A stretch of DNA of 64,000 bases, from the NCBI RefSeq assembly GCF_028858535.1, contig NZ_JAPMOU010000005.1, forward strand, positions 159,580 to 223,579, read 5' to 3'. The translations under genes and the position numbers were made by a program. Source of the stretch: Spartinivicinus poritis. GTDB lineage: Bacteria; Pseudomonadota; Gammaproteobacteria; Pseudomonadales; Zooshikellaceae. The notes under the pieces are model-generated. The model worked only from the letters and a program-made list of their open reading frames with translations. It was not told the DNA's origin and did no database searches. Position 1 is the first letter of the stretch. Every line of letters starts with the position of its first letter. Positions 1 to 11,345 of the stretch are shown in pieces.

Positions 1-1357
<1,357 letters not shown>

Positions 1358-1498
1358 TTATTTTATATAAACGCCACTTTCTGATCGATTTTTGCCTTGT
1401 TTTTGCTGCGCTCATAACGTTTTGCGGCACCCTCATAGGTTTAAAAAATAGGTTGAAATAAAAGAGTCAAAAATTAATGTCGTTATTTCACCAGCTTG

Positions 1499-2122
1499 TT
1501 AATAGCCAAGCTGGTTAAGGGCTGAAAGTAGTTTTTTACGATAAATCAGTAGATGCCAACGTCGGCCACCGACTTGATGCCAAAGCATCGCGGCTCTCAC
1601 ACCTGCCAGCAGCGTGGCCCTGATTTTATCGGCATTGGTTTGCTGCTGTAAGTACTGAGGATCGCCAGTCACCTGAATTCTTGGTCGGAAAGTACTGATA
1701 GTATCAAGATACAGGGATGCCAGGTTGGCCATGACATTCACATGGTTAACACCAAAGTGAGCGACCTGGTCTTGTACTTGTTCCAGTCGTTCACTAATGG
1801 TTTGGAGCATACCCGATGCTTTGCTCAGCTTGCGCTCCAGGTGAATTAAAGTCAGTGCATAACGAATGGTATCGGTATGAGTGGGCTGGCTACCCGTCCG
1901 CTCAAGAATTTGCTTGAGAATATTAAAACCAATCGTTAACCCAGATACCCCATTGAAAACCGCTTCTACATTTTCTGGTTGAGTACATAAAATACTGTTT
2001 ATAGAAGTATCCAGTGCATCAGTCGGCGCTTGACCTTGTTTTGCAATTTGCTCAACCAAGTGGCTGGCCTGGAATATGCCAGCTAAAGCAATCAGTTGGT
2101 TATGATAGTTGTGAGAGGCCAT
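1499..2122 (-). CDS. hflD: High frequency lysogenization protein HflD homologue
   Basis: The protein is about 207 residues, the usual length for HflD (YcfC). It is predicted all-helical and peripheral to the inner membrane. The conserved block PRIQVTG followed by KIRATLLAGVRAAMLWHQVGG is present in the C-terminal half. I chose the ATG at 2122 (MASHNYHNQLIALAGI), which matches the family N-terminus; an upstream in-frame ATG at 2143 would add seven residues. E. coli HflD affects lambda lysogeny through CII, but its native cell role is not settled. It sits between mnmA and purB on the same strand, as in most gammaproteobacteria. Confidence 0.92.
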   Translation of the reverse strand: MASHNYHNQLIALAGIFQASHLVEQIAKQGQAPTDALDTSINSILCTQPENVEAVFNGVSGLTIGFNILKQILERTGSQPTHTDTIRYALTLIHLERKLSKASGMLQTISERLEQVQDQVAHFGVNHVNVMANLASLYLDTISTFRPRIQVTGDPQYLQQQTNADKIRATLLAGVRAAMLWHQVGGRRWHLLIYRKKLLSALNQLGY

Positions 2123-2229
2123 ATCACTTCGTACTTTTAACATTCATGGTGTGCTTTAAGGGGTACAGCTTAAGCAGTACAACTTGTTAAGTATTGCTTG
2201 TTAAGAGCTGTTTTTTAAGTACTGATTTG

Positions 2230-3327
2230 TTAATTACTGCTGGCAATTACCCCACCACCTAAACAAATTTGATCGTCGTAAAACACCACCGATTGACCCA
2301 GGGTGACTGCTCGCTGCGGTTTATCAAAGGTGACTTGATAGTCACCATTAGGCAGTTGCTCTAGCAAACAGGCCTGATCTTGCTGGCGATAGCGAATTTT
2401 TGCCGTTAGTCGTGCAGGCAGGCTGGGTGGCTCACCAGCGACCCAATCGACAACAGGTGCAGTGAGTCGCTGGGCAAAAAGTAATGGGTGATCAGTCCCT
2501 TGAACGGCAATCAGCACATTGCGATTCAGGTCTTTGGCTGCAACATACCAAGGTGCTTCTTGGGCGCCTTTCAGGCCTCCAATTCTTAACCCTTGGCGTT
2601 GGCCAATCGTGTGATACATCAAGCCTTGATGCTGACCAATGATGTCACCCTCTGGGGTTTCGATATTACCAGGCTGAGCCGGTAGGTACTGCTTTAAAAA
2701 GTCACTAAAACGACGTTCACCAATAAAACAAATACCGGTACTGTCTTTTTTGTTGTGAGTAATTAAGTCATGCTGCTCAGCAAGTGCTCGCACCTCAGGT
2801 TTTGTTAATTCGCCAACGGGAAACAGGGTTTTGGCAAATTGCTCAGTGCCAACGGCATGTAAAAAGTAGCTCTGATCTTTGTTGTGGTCGAGCCCTCTTA
2901 ACAAGCAGGCTTTATCCTCTATGATGCGTTTTCGAGCGTAATGACCTGTGGCGATATAATCGGCGCCTAAGACCACAGCATAATCTAGGAAGGCTTTAAA
3001 CTTAATTTCTTTATTACAAAGGATATCAGGGTTTGGCGTTCGCCCGGCTTGATATTCGTGTAAAAAATGTTCAAATACATTGTCCCAATATTCAGCAGCA
3101 AAATTGGCCGTGTGTAAGGGAATTCCCAGTTTGTCACAAACGGCTTGAGCATCAGCTAAGTCTTGCTTGGCGGTACAGTACTCGGTGCCATCATCCTCCT
3201 CCCAGTTTTTCATAAACAGCCCTTCAACCTGATAGCCTTGCTCTTTTAGCAAGAGGGCTGAAACGGAGGAGTCGACACCACCAGACATACCAACGACAAC
3301 GCGGGTGGGGTGATTATCATCAACCAT
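2230..3327 (-). CDS. mnmA: tRNA-specific 2-thiouridylase MnmA
   Basis: MnmA transfers sulfur to U34 of Lys, Glu and Gln tRNAs to make s2U, with ATP activation of the base. The 365-residue protein has the PP-loop GMSGGVDSS at residues 13-21. It also has the two catalytic cysteine regions, [14 protein letters not shown] near residue 100 and [11 protein letters not shown] near residue 200. The C-terminal beta-barrel region is intact ([24 protein letters not shown]). Sulfur would arrive through the Tus relay, whose genes are also in this window (tusDCBE near 19.2-20.6 kb). The gene is followed by hflD and preceded by a Nudix gene on the same strand, so the group is probably an operon. Confidence 0.97.
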   Translation of the reverse strand: MVDDNHPTRVVVGMSGGVDSSVSALLLKEQGYQVEGLFMKNWEEDDGTEYCTAKQDLADAQAVCDKLGIPLHTANFAAEYWDNVFEHFLHEYQAGRTPNPDILCNKEIKFKAFLDYAVVLGADYIATGHYARKRIIEDKACLLRGLDHNKDQSYFLHAVGTEQFAKTLFPVGELTKPEVRALAEQHDLITHNKKDSTGICFIGERRFSDFLKQYLPAQPGNIETPEGDIIGQHQGLMYHTIGQRQGLRIGGLKGAQEAPWYVAAKDLNRNVLIAVQGTDHPLLFAQRLTAPVVDWVAGEPPSLPARLTAKIRYRQQDQACLLEQLPNGDYQVTFDKPQRAVTLGQSVVFYDDQICLGGGVIASSN

Positions 3328-3371
3328 TATAAAACCAAACCATATACATCATGTTAAAAAAGCCAGCTATT

Positions 3372-3818
3372 CTACTCATCCTCGTGAATAACTGCCAATG
3401 GATAACGTATTCCTGCAAGATAGTCTTTAATACATTGTACGACCAGTGGGCTACGCAGGTGAATATCAGACTGGTTGAGCTGCTCTAAGCTTAACCAGTG
3501 GGTGGCATCAATGTCAGGATCCAGCTGATGATCAGGATGGTGTTGCATGGGCTCAGCTATAAAGCAGTAGCGGTGAAAAGTCAGGTCGCTGGCTGAGGGG
3601 CGATAAATATACACACCCAGGAGGTAACAGGGCTTTACCTCCCAGCCGGTTTCTTCAAAGGTTTCCCTGATAGCAGCATCCACAATTTTTTCATTGGCTT
3701 CGATATGACCAGCGGGCTGGTTAAATACAAGTTGACCTTTCACCTGTTCACTGACGGTTAAAAAGGTTTGATCTTTTTCCACAATGGTGGCGACAGTGGC
3801 CCTTGGGGTCCAAATCAT
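3372..3818 (-). CDS. nudJ: Nudix hydrolase, NudJ-like (thiamine/nucleoside pyrophosphate type)
   Basis: The 148-residue protein starts MIWTPRATVATIVEKDQTFL and carries a complete Nudix box from G37 to G58: G, five residues, E43, seven residues, R51-E52, then E55-E56 and G58. The start and the position directly upstream of mnmA match NudJ (YmfB), which hydrolyses nucleoside di/triphosphates and hydroxymethylpyrimidine pyrophosphate in E. coli. The substrate here is inferred from orthology and context. The gap to mnmA is only 44 bp, so co-transcription is likely. Confidence 0.88.
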   Translation of the reverse strand: MIWTPRATVATIVEKDQTFLTVSEQVKGQLVFNQPAGHIEANEKIVDAAIRETFEETGWEVKPCYLLGVYIYRPSASDLTFHRYCFIAEPMQHHPDHQLDPDIDATHWLSLEQLNQSDIHLRSPLVVQCIKDYLAGIRYPLAVIHEDE

Positions 3819-4204
3819 AGCGATTGTCTCAGTTTGGCAGAAGATGCTCAGCAGCTAGAAAGTTGAATAGTTATTAAATGTTGGCTAAAAATCAACGACA
3901 AGTGCAAGGAAAAGTCGTTGTTGTATAAATGTAAAAAATAACCGGGATTAATGAGGTTTATGTAATAAAACTACAAATACTGTCATAATACCCGACAAAA
4001 TAGGGTCAGTTCATACTGTCGTGAATAAACCGGTTTTAATTAGCGCCTGTTACCACGGCAACGCATGCTTAGTTCTTGTACTAAAAGGTAAAGGGCTAAC
4101 CAGAAAAAGTAGGTGACAACGTGTAGAATAACTACAACAATAATCCTGTTTTAGCATGTTGATAGGCCTTAACAATTAACCTAACCAGAAAAACGGAGTA
4201 GAGA
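3819..4204. promoter_or_regulatory. Divergent intergenic region nudJ / icd
   Basis: About 386 bp separate the divergent nudJ and icd genes. No open reading frame with plausible codon use and no clear stem-loop was seen. The region must hold the promoters for the leftward nudJ-mnmA-hflD set and for icd. A purine-rich run (aaaaacggagtagag) just before the icd ATG serves as its ribosome-binding site. No specific operator was recognised. Confidence 0.5.
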
Positions 4205-5464
4205 ATGGGATACCAAAAAATTCAGGTACCAACGACAGGCGAGAAAATTACTGTTAATGCTGATAACTCCCTGAACGTACCTAACCATCCTATTGTTCCT
4301 TACATTGAAGGGGATGGTATTGGGGTTGATGTATCACCTGCCATGATCAAAGTGGTCGATGCTGCTGTTGAGAAAGCTTATGGTGGTGAGCGTAAGATTT
4401 CTTGGATGGAAGTCTATGCAGGCGAAAAAGCTACTCAAGTATACGACGAAAACACCTGGTTGCCTGAAGAAACCTTGGAAGCGTTTAAAGAATTTGCCGT
4501 GGGTATTAAAGGGCCTCTCACCACACCGGTTGGTGGTGGTATTCGCTCACTGAATGTTGCGCTTCGCCAAGAGCTAGACCTGTATGTTTGTCAGCGCCCT
4601 GTCCGTTGGTTCACGGGTGTGCCAAGCCCACTGGTGAATCCAGAAACCGTCGATATGTGTATTTTCCGTGAAAACTCGGAAGATATTTACGCTGGGGTTG
4701 AATGGAAGGCGGGTACGCCAGAAGCGGATAAGGTCATTAAATTTTTCAAAGAAGAAATGGGCGTAACCAAAATTCGCTTTGACACCAACTGTGGTATAGG
4801 TATTAAGCCCGTTTCAGAAGAAGGCACTAAGCGTCTAGTACGCAAAGCGATTCAGTACGCTATCGACAATGATAAGTCCTCTGTTACTTTGGTACACAAA
4901 GGCAACATTATGAAGTTTACCGAAGGTGCTTTTAAAGAATGGGGCTATGAGTTATCACAGCAAGAGTTTGGTGCTGAATTATTGGATGGTGGCCCATGGT
5001 GCACCTTTAAAAATCCAAAAACCGGTAAAGAAATCGTAGTTAAGGACGTGATTGCTGATGCCATGCTGCAGCAAATCTTACTGCGTCCTGCCGAGTATGA
5101 TGTGATTGCTACGCTTAACTTAAATGGTGACTACTTATCTGATGCGCTAGCGGCAGAAGTGGGTGGTATTGGCATTGCGCCGGGCGCCAACTTAAGTGAT
5201 ACCGTAGCTATTTTTGAAGCGACGCATGGTACGGCACCAAAATATGCGGGTCAGGACAAAGTGAACCCAGGTTCATTGATTCTTTCTGCTGAAATGATGT
5301 TACGTCATATGGGCTGGACGGAAGCAGCTGATTTAATCATCAAAGGGATGGAAGGTGCTATTTCCGCGAAAACCGTTACTTATGACTTTGAGCGTTTGAT
5401 GGATGGTGCTAAGTTGCTGAAGTGCTCTGAGTTCGGTGATGCCATGATTGAGCATATGGGCTAA
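4205..5464 (+). CDS. icd: NADP-dependent isocitrate dehydrogenase
   Basis: The 419-residue protein converts isocitrate to 2-oxoglutarate and CO2 with NADP+ in the TCA cycle. It aligns end to end with E. coli Icd from memory, including [19 protein letters not shown], the substrate loop [13 protein letters not shown] and the [19 protein letters not shown] block. Ser115 in the GIRSLN loop corresponds to the serine phosphorylated by AceK in E. coli, so kinase control at the glyoxylate branch is possible. The gene stands alone between divergent nudJ and a bidirectional terminator shared with cspD. Confidence 0.98.
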   Translation: MGYQKIQVPTTGEKITVNADNSLNVPNHPIVPYIEGDGIGVDVSPAMIKVVDAAVEKAYGGERKISWMEVYAGEKATQVYDENTWLPEETLEAFKEFAVGIKGPLTTPVGGGIRSLNVALRQELDLYVCQRPVRWFTGVPSPLVNPETVDMCIFRENSEDIYAGVEWKAGTPEADKVIKFFKEEMGVTKIRFDTNCGIGIKPVSEEGTKRLVRKAIQYAIDNDKSSVTLVHKGNIMKFTEGAFKEWGYELSQQEFGAELLDGGPWCTFKNPKTGKEIVVKDVIADAMLQQILLRPAEYDVIATLNLNGDYLSDALAAEVGGIGIAPGANLSDTVAIFEATHGTAPKYAGQDKVNPGSLILSAEMMLRHMGWTEAADLIIKGMEGAISAKTVTYDFERLMDGAKLLKCSEFGDAMIEHMG

Positions 5465-5670
5465 TTAAAGCGCTTATTTGTTTGAACTGCCTGACAGTCA
5501 ATTAATAACGATAAATTATTAATAGCGAACAATTAATAGACGGTTAGGTAGTCATTACAAAATTGTTTAAAAAATGTTGATGGTTAATTGTTGTACTTTA
5601 ACTGTAGGGTAATAATCAGTAGAGAATTAGCGGTTGATTAATATTGAATAAATAGCAACCCATTCATACC

Positions 5671-5710
5671 AAAAAGGGCCTTAATTCCAAACGGTATTAA
5701 GACCCTTTTT
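5671..5710. terminator. Bidirectional intrinsic terminator between icd and cspD
   Basis: The arms aaaaagggccttaat and attaagacccttttt pair over 15 positions with a single C/A mismatch around a 10-nt loop. An A-run on one side and a T-run on the other let it terminate both icd (rightward) and cspD (leftward). Confidence 0.85.
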
Positions 5711-5757
5711 GTTAGTTGCTGTAAACAGCAATTATTATTGTTGTTAGTTTGTTTTTG

Positions 5758-6051
5758 TTAGTCTTCTAATGCTGCTTCCTCTCGCTGGTTAAAAGTGGAT
5801 ACTTTCACACCTGGCTCTGAAACTGCTATCGAGCCTCCGGCATCCTGGGGTAAAGGAACAATATTAATGGCATGCAATCCCTTCGGGCCTTGAAGGATAT
5901 CAAAGTTGACGGGTTGGCCTGCTTTTAAGGTTTTGTAACCATCCATCTCAATCGATGAGTAGTGCACAAACAGGTCTTCGTCACTGTCCTCTGGTAAAAT
6001 AAACCCATACCCTTTGGCATTATTAAACCATTTCACTTTACCTGTTGGCAT
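5758..6051 (-). CDS. cspD: Cold-shock-like protein CspD
   Basis: The 97-residue protein begins MPTGKVKWFNNAKGYGFI and has both RNA/DNA-binding motifs of the cold-shock domain, KGYGFI (RNP1) and LFVHYS (RNP2). The cold-shock fold ends near residue 67; the remaining 30 residues are acidic and low-complexity. CspD binds single-stranded nucleic acid and inhibits replication in stationary-phase E. coli. Identity rests on the sequence and on the divergent pairing with clpS, which is the standard CspD location. A terminator-like hairpin lies in its upstream leader (6133-6156). Confidence 0.95.
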   Translation of the reverse strand: MPTGKVKWFNNAKGYGFILPEDSDEDLFVHYSSIEMDGYKTLKAGQPVNFDILQGPKGLHAINIVPLPQDAGGSIAVSEPGVKVSTFNQREEAALED

Positions 6052-6132
6052 GCTTAATTCCCTCTGCGATAAACTCCTAATTGGAGTAGTTCCTACAACA
6101 CTATGTCACCTTGTCCCTAGGCAACATAAACG

Positions 6133-6156
6133 AAAAAAACCATCAATGATGGTTTT
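6133..6156 (-). terminator. Terminator-like hairpin in the cspD leader
   Basis: On the minus strand a 9-bp perfect stem (aaaaccatc / gatggtttt) with a 3-nt loop is followed by seven T residues. It sits about 80-105 bp upstream of the cspD start in the cspD/clpS divergent region. It could attenuate cspD or stop antisense transcription coming from the clpS side. Confidence 0.55.
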
Positions 6157-6284
6157 AAAACTAGTGTTTAACAAGAGAAGACTTATGTCAAGTAGTTCAA
6201 AGCTGCAAAATTTCGATTAACAGAGTTATCATAATAAGAATTCCATAGAATAATTTTTCTTGTGAATAGGGTTGAGTATTAACG

Positions 6285-6647
6285 ATGGGTAAATTAAAAG
6301 AACTTCGTCTAACATTAGATAGTGAGGATGGAACCGGCGATCTAGACGAGGACGGACAAGTTGTGGTGGCGCCGGCAAAGCCTGCTTTAAAACCACCCGC
6401 TATGTACAAAGTAGTACTCATCAATGATGATTACACCCCAATGGACTTCGTTGTTGAAGTACTACAGTTGTTTTTTAATATGAACTGGGAGAAAGCTACT
6501 CAGGTCATGCTAACAGTCCACACACAAGGGAAGGGGGTTTGTGGAGTGTTTACAAAAGATGTTGCTGAAACTAAAGCAGAGCAGGTGAATCAATATTCAA
6601 AAGAGAGCCAGCACCCTCTGTTGTGCAACATTGAGAAAGCTAATTAA
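6285..6647 (+). CDS. clpS: ATP-dependent Clp protease adaptor ClpS
   Basis: ClpS is the N-recognin that binds N-degron substrates and delivers them to ClpAP. The 120-residue protein has a flexible acidic N-terminal tail followed by the folded domain from about residue 40: [21 protein letters not shown]. This block contains the conserved N-degron pocket residues (NDDYTPM). The C-terminal H-containing segment [20 protein letters not shown] is also present. clpA starts 26 bp downstream on the same strand, so the adaptor and its unfoldase are probably co-transcribed. The window also carries the transferases bpt and aat, which create N-degrons for this adaptor. Confidence 0.96.
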   Translation: MGKLKELRLTLDSEDGTGDLDEDGQVVVAPAKPALKPPAMYKVVLINDDYTPMDFVVEVLQLFFNMNWEKATQVMLTVHTQGKGVCGVFTKDVAETKAEQVNQYSKESQHPLLCNIEKAN

Positions 6648-6673
6648 TCAGCGGAACCTAAGGTACCAACGAT

Positions 6674-8938
6674 ATGTTGAATAAAGACCTCGAAGTGACC
6701 TTGAACCATGCCTTCAAGGATGCTCGTGCCAAACGTCATGAGTTTATGACGGTGGAGCATCTACTGTTGGCGCTGCTGGATAACGATGCAGCAGCCAAGG
6801 TGTTGAAGGCTTGTGGTGCTGATATGGATCGCTTACGCAGGGACTTAACTGACTTCGTCGACTCAACCACGCCCTTAATTCCTAGTAATGAAGATGATCG
6901 AGAAACTCAGCCTACGCTGGGGTTTCAGCGGGTATTGCAACGAGCTGTATTTCATGTGCAAAGTTCGGGAAAAAAGGAAGTAACAGGCGCCAATGTATTG
7001 GTCGCCATTTTTAGTGAGCAAGAGAGTCAAGCGGTTTACTTCCTCAAACAACAAAATATCGCCAGGATAGATGTGGTTAATTTTATTGCTCATGGTATTT
7101 CCAAAGTATCAGGCGCAAGTAGTGACCAAGAGGAAATTGGTCATGAGCAAGGAGATGATGAGGCAGCAACAGAAACAGGCACTTCATCGAATCCACTAGA
7201 GAACTTTGCCACTAATCTGAATGAGCAGGCTAAAGCTGGTCGGATTGATCCTTTGGTGGGGAGAGATCAAGAGCTGGAGCGAGTAGCGCAAATTTTGACT
7301 CGTCGCCGTAAAAATAACCCATTATTAGTGGGTGAGGCGGGCGTTGGTAAAACAGCGATTGCTGAAGGGCTTGCCAAGCGTATTGTTGATGAAGAAGTCC
7401 CTGATATTTTATCAGATGCCACCATTTACTCATTAGACTTGGGTGCCTTGCTTGCAGGTACCAAGTATCGTGGTGATTTTGAAAAGCGGTTCAAGCAGTT
7501 GCTGGCAGAGCTTCGTAAAAAAGCCCATGCCATTTTATTTATTGATGAAATCCATACCATTATTGGTGCAGGGGCGGCATCAGGTGGAGTGATGGATGCC
7601 TCTAACTTACTGAAACCATTACTGACCTCTGGTGAGCTTCGCTGCATTGGCTCAACCACGTTTCAAGAGTTTCGCGGTATTTTTGAAAAAGATCGGGCAT
7701 TGGCACGGCGCTTTCAAAAGGTCGATATTAATGAGCCTAATGTGGAGGATACTTTCCATATCCTCAAAGGGCTAAAACCAAAGTTCGAAGAGCACCACTG
7801 TATTAAATACACAGAAACTGCACTGCGGGCGGCTTCAGAGTTAGCTGATCGCTATATTAATGATCGGCATATGCCAGACAAAGCGATTGATGTCATTGAT
7901 GAGGCTGGGGCTTATCAGCGCTTGCAGCCTGAAAATAAGCGGAAGAAAACCATTGGCGTTGGAGATATTGAGTCGATTGTTGCCAAAATTGCTCGGATTC
8001 CACCAAAAAATGTATCCGCTTCGGATAAGGAAATTTTAGAAAAACTCGAACGCAACTTGAAAATGGTGGTGTTTGGTCAGGATGAAGCCATTACCTCGTT
8101 GGCCACTGCGATCAAAATGTCTCGTGCTGGTTTAAAGGCACCAGAGCGTCCTGTAGGGGCTTTTCTATTTGCAGGGCCTACAGGTGTAGGTAAGACTGAA
8201 GTCAGTCGTCAGTTGGCTGAGGTGCTGGGTATTGAGCTAGTTCGATTCGATATGTCTGAGTATATGGAGCGGCATACCGTTTCACGGCTGATTGGTGCTC
8301 CACCCGGTTATGTTGGATACGACCAAGGTGGTCTATTAACTGAGGCGATCAACAAGCAGCCTCATTGTGTCTTATTAATGGATGAGATAGAAAAGGCCCA
8401 TCCAGAGGTATTTAACTTACTATTGCAAGTGATGGATCATGGCACATTAACAGACAACAACGGTCGTAAAGCAGATTTTCGTAATGTGATTATTGTGATG
8501 ACAACCAATGCTGGGGCTGAAACGGTTAGTCGAGCGTCCATTGGGTTTACTGAGCAAGATCACTCAACTGATGGAATGGAAGCGATTAAAAAGACGTTCT
8601 CGCCAGAATTTCGTAACCGCTTAGATGCTATTATCCAGTTTGGTAATTTAGACCCAGATGTGATCAAGCATGTGGTTGATAAGTTCTTAACGGAACTACA
8701 AACTCAACTTGATGACAAGAAAGTGTTGCTAGAGGTTGATGAGAGTGCTCGTGCCTGGTTGGCTCAGGAAGGCTATGACAAGCAAATGGGTGCGCGGCCA
8801 ATGGCGCGGGTGATTCAAGAGAATCTGAAAAAACCATTGGCAGAAGAAATTCTGTTTGGGCAGCTAGCCAGTAACGGCGGTAAGGTTGTTGTCTCAGTTA
8901 AGGACGGTATGTTGGCATTGGATTATGAGGCAGCGTAA
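6674..8938 (+). CDS. clpA: ClpA, ATPase subunit of ClpAP protease
   Basis: ClpA is a hexameric AAA+ unfoldase that feeds substrates to ClpP. The 754-residue protein has an N-terminal ClpN repeat domain (about 1-145). The first ATPase module has Walker A GEAGVGKT near residue 220 and Walker B FIDEIHT. The second has GPTGVGKT near residue 500, a [13 protein letters not shown]alker B and the [11 protein letters not shown] pore loop. There is no ClpB-type middle coiled coil. Length matches E. coli ClpA (758). It follows clpS by 26 bp. clpP is not in the window. Confidence 0.97.
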   Translation: MLNKDLEVTLNHAFKDARAKRHEFMTVEHLLLALLDNDAAAKVLKACGADMDRLRRDLTDFVDSTTPLIPSNEDDRETQPTLGFQRVLQRAVFHVQSSGKKEVTGANVLVAIFSEQESQAVYFLKQQNIARIDVVNFIAHGISKVSGASSDQEEIGHEQGDDEAATETGTSSNPLENFATNLNEQAKAGRIDPLVGRDQELERVAQILTRRRKNNPLLVGEAGVGKTAIAEGLAKRIVDEEVPDILSDATIYSLDLGALLAGTKYRGDFEKRFKQLLAELRKKAHAILFIDEIHTIIGAGAASGGVMDASNLLKPLLTSGELRCIGSTTFQEFRGIFEKDRALARRFQKVDINEPNVEDTFHILKGLKPKFEEHHCIKYTETALRAASELADRYINDRHMPDKAIDVIDEAGAYQRLQPENKRKKTIGVGDIESIVAKIARIPPKNVSASDKEILEKLERNLKMVVFGQDEAITSLATAIKMSRAGLKAPERPVGAFLFAGPTGVGKTEVSRQLAEVLGIELVRFDMSEYMERHTVSRLIGAPPGYVGYDQGGLLTEAINKQPHCVLLMDEIEKAHPEVFNLLLQVMDHGTLTDNNGRKADFRNVIIVMTTNAGAETVSRASIGFTEQDHSTDGMEAIKKTFSPEFRNRLDAIIQFGNLDPDVIKHVVDKFLTELQTQLDDKKVLLEVDESARAWLAQEGYDKQMGARPMARVIQENLKKPLAEEILFGQLASNGGKVVVSVKDGMLALDYEAA

Positions 8939-8992
8939 AAGCTGCCCTCGTAATCTGGCTCTGAAGCAGTGATCTGGACTTAGCAGATTGAA

Positions 8993-9211
8993 TTAACGGG
9001 CACGGTAAGTAATACGACCTTTGCTTAAGTCGTAAGGGGTCAGCTCAACCCTCACTTTGTCGCCAGTTAAAATGCGAATGTAGTTTTTGCGCATTTTTCC
9101 AGAGATATGGGCAGTCACTACATGACCATTTTCAAGTTCTACACGAAACATGGTGTTTGGCAGAGTGTCAATCACAGTGCCTTCCATTTCAATAGAGTCT
9201 TCTTTTGCCAT
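8993..9211 (-). CDS. infA: Translation initiation factor IF-1
   Basis: From the ATG at 9211 the protein is 72 residues ([19 protein letters not shown]...), exactly IF-1 length, with an S1-type OB fold and the [29 protein letters not shown] core. IF-1 occupies the ribosomal A site during initiation. Four extra residues are possible from an upstream in-frame start, but MAKED is the conserved beginning. The gene faces clpA tail-to-tail, as in E. coli and Pseudomonas. A 17-bp perfect inverted repeat lies about 50 bp upstream in its leader. Confidence 0.97.
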   Translation of the reverse strand: MAKEDSIEMEGTVIDTLPNTMFRVELENGHVVTAHISGKMRKNYIRILTGDKVRVELTPYDLSKGRITYRAR

Positions 9212-9258
9212 TCGGCTTAGCACCTCAATGCGTTGATTAGCTGAGAAGCTAACTTCAG

Positions 9259-9308
9259 TATAAATCAGCTAGCTTGATATAGTCTCAATATAAGCTAGCT
9301 GATTTATA
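9259..9308. repeat. Perfect 17-bp inverted repeat upstream of infA
   Basis: The arms tataaatcagctagctt (9259-9275) and its exact reverse complement (9292-9308) flank a 16-nt loop. A further near-copy, tatatcaagatagct (9305-9319), could form a competing stem with 9267-9281 (one mismatch). The element lies between the bpt 3' end and infA, both leftward, so it may be a bpt terminator, an infA leader structure or a protein-binding palindrome. No strong T-run follows it. Confidence 0.7.
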
Positions 9309-9539
9309 TCAAGATAGCTTCTGGTAAAACGGGCTGCATTCTGCCTGAAAACTAGTCTAGAAGTAAAGGCTATAAAGGTCTAGAAAACTAATTTTTTTAT
9401 CATAAACACTTTAAATGCCTTTATTTATAGGAGACAGCACCCACTTCTTTATACTTTGGGCTAGCCCTTTATACTTTTGACTATAATCGTGGTGAAAATC
9501 GCAATAGATAATGAAGCTATAAATTATATTGCAACCGTT

Positions 9540-10247
9540 TTATAAAACAGTTAACCATTGATGATCCAGATAGATTTCTAATGGTCTGAATTCAGTTTTA
9601 TAGCTCATTTTTTGGCACTCTTTGATCCAGTAGCCCAGATAAACATAGGGCAAACCCAAGGATTTGGCCAAGCGAATTTGTTGTAGGATACAGTAAGTAC
9701 CTAAGCTGTGTTTGGTAAGACCGGGCTCAAAGAAGGTATAAATGGCGGATAAACCTTTGGCCAGCTCATCCATCACGGCAACAGCCACTAGCTTATCGTT
9801 TAAACGGCACTCCATAAACTTACAAAACGACCAATCGCCGACTAGAAAAGAGTTAAATTGCTCTTTAGTGGGAGGGAACATATCGCCATCAGCATGTCTG
9901 GCTTCAATGTAGCGGGCATACAAGTCATAATATTCGTTGCAATAGCGGGATGGGCGGATTTCCAGGGTAATGGCGTGGTTAACCTTTAAGATTCGTTGAA
10001 ATCGTCGTTTGAGTTTGAATTCATCAACCTTTACTCGCACCGGTGTACAAGCACAGCAAGCCTCGCAGTGAGGACGATATAAATGCTGGCCACTGCGCCG
10101 AAAGCCTAAGTCGGTCAACTGGCTATAAAGTGGCTTGGAAATAATAATATCAGGGTCAAGAAAAAGTGTGGTGGCTTGCTGCTCAGGTAAGTAACTGCAA
10201 GTATGGGGCTGGGTGGCGTAGAATTTTAATGCTTTCAGGTTACTCAT
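9540..10247 (-). CDS. bpt: Aspartate/glutamate leucyltransferase Bpt
   Basis: The 235-residue protein transfers leucine from Leu-tRNA to N-terminal Asp or Glu, making ClpS-recognised N-degrons. The cysteine-rich N-terminal motif YRPHCEACCACTPVRVKV, and the GNAT-like C-terminal block with LPYVYLGYWIKECQKMSYK and FRPLE, are diagnostic of bacterial ATE homologues. Its start overlaps the aat stop by 4 bp, so the two N-end-rule transferases are translationally coupled. clpS-clpA lies 0.6 kb away, giving a compact N-end-rule cluster as in Pseudomonas and Vibrio. Confidence 0.95.
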   Translation of the reverse strand: MSNLKALKFYATQPHTCSYLPEQQATTLFLDPDIIISKPLYSQLTDLGFRRSGQHLYRPHCEACCACTPVRVKVDEFKLKRRFQRILKVNHAITLEIRPSRYCNEYYDLYARYIEARHADGDMFPPTKEQFNSFLVGDWSFCKFMECRLNDKLVAVAVMDELAKGLSAIYTFFEPGLTKHSLGTYCILQQIRLAKSLGLPYVYLGYWIKECQKMSYKTEFRPLEIYLDHQWLTVL

Positions 10248-10960
10248 GTGCTCTCACCCAGCAACGTGGTGTGAAATTCTTTCCAGTTCGTCACGGATGT
10301 ATGACAACAATATTGATTAAGATAGTCAACGAACAGCTCCCTGGAAATAGGTCTCGCGCCTAAACTAGCCAAGTGCTCACTATAAACCTGACAATCAATG
10401 AGTGGAAAGTTCCATTGCTTCAGCTGCTCCACCAAATAGTAGAGCGCGACTTTCGAGGCATTGGTTGCTCGGCTGAACATAGACTCACCAAAAAAGACTG
10501 AGCCGATAGCGACACCATAGAGCCCACCTACTAGAGAATCATTTTGCCAGCACTCAATAGAGTGAGCATGTCCTGATAAATGCAGCTCATTGTAAGCAGT
10601 GTACATTTCATCACTAATCCAGGTACCACTGCTTTCTTTCCGTGGTTCAGCACAAGCCTGCATAACCTGGGAAAAAGCCTGGTCACAGGTGATTGTAAAA
10701 GGCTTTCTCTTGATGAACTTACGTAAGCTTCGAGACACTTTTAGCTCTTCAGGCAGTAACACCATGCGTGGATTAGGTGACCACCAGAGAATGGGTTCAG
10801 TTTCACTAAACCAGGGGAAAATACCATGGCGATAGGCTTCCAGTAGAGTGCTAATGGAGAGGTTTCCCCCTGCTGCCAATAGACCGTCAGGGTAGTCTAA
10901 GGCATCACTCACCGGTGGAAATTTAACTGGATAATCGTTAAGCCAAGGAATTTGCGCCAT
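10244..10960 (-). CDS. aat: Leucyl/phenylalanyl-tRNA--protein transferase
   Basis: Aat attaches Leu or Phe to proteins with N-terminal Arg or Lys, creating primary N-degrons for ClpS. The protein carries FPPVSDALDYPDGLLAAGGNLS, the YRHGIFPWF motif, the WWSPNPRMVL block and the catalytic GGLYGVAIGSVFFGESMFS segment. I place the start at ATG 10960 (MAQIPWLNDYP), the conserved N-terminus, giving 238 residues; a TTG three codons upstream is possible but unneeded. The 3' end overlaps bpt by 4 bp. Confidence 0.95.
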   Translation of the reverse strand: MAQIPWLNDYPVKFPPVSDALDYPDGLLAAGGNLSISTLLEAYRHGIFPWFSETEPILWWSPNPRMVLLPEELKVSRSLRKFIKRKPFTITCDQAFSQVMQACAEPRKESSGTWISDEMYTAYNELHLSGHAHSIECWQNDSLVGGLYGVAIGSVFFGESMFSRATNASKVALYYLVEQLKQWNFPLIDCQVYSEHLASLGARPISRELFVDYLNQYCCHTSVTNWKEFHTTLLGEST

Positions 10961-11345
10961 ATATACCAATGTAAGTCAGCTTCATTTCTTGTTATTTGCG
11001 GCACCCTAACAGCCAAAAGGGACATTGGCAATTTTAGCTTGAATATTGCTTGCTGGTTTTTCGAGAAGTATAAATTTAGTGTCTTATAAGGGGGCGTGCA
11101 CGAAATAACTTGTTAGATGTTTGTTCCAAGGCGCCCGTTCCTGTGACACTTTTTTGTCAGTTAAAGCCACTCGCCTTGTTTATGTTGTACTAGTAACGGC
11201 TGGTTGAGAGATCTGGGCTACAAAACAGATTTGCTAATATAAACACTAAATTATTCAATAATTTAGGCGCGTATAGTTAATGTAGTGGTGGGCAATAACT
11301 TGCTAAGCTATTATTATATAAGCTTTTTTGAGGAAGGGTAGGCTA
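10961..11345. promoter_or_regulatory. Divergent intergenic region aat / ftsK
   Basis: About 385 bp without a convincing gene, containing divergent promoters for aat-bpt and ftsK. The ribosome-binding site gaggaagg (11330-11337) precedes the ftsK TTG by eight bases. In Pseudomonas trxB occupies this position; no trxB remnant was recognised. No LexA box was found by eye. Confidence 0.5.

Noticed and set aside
10961..11345. A LexA box controlling ftsK
   Set aside because: No CTG-N10-CAG site near consensus was found upstream, only weak partial matches.
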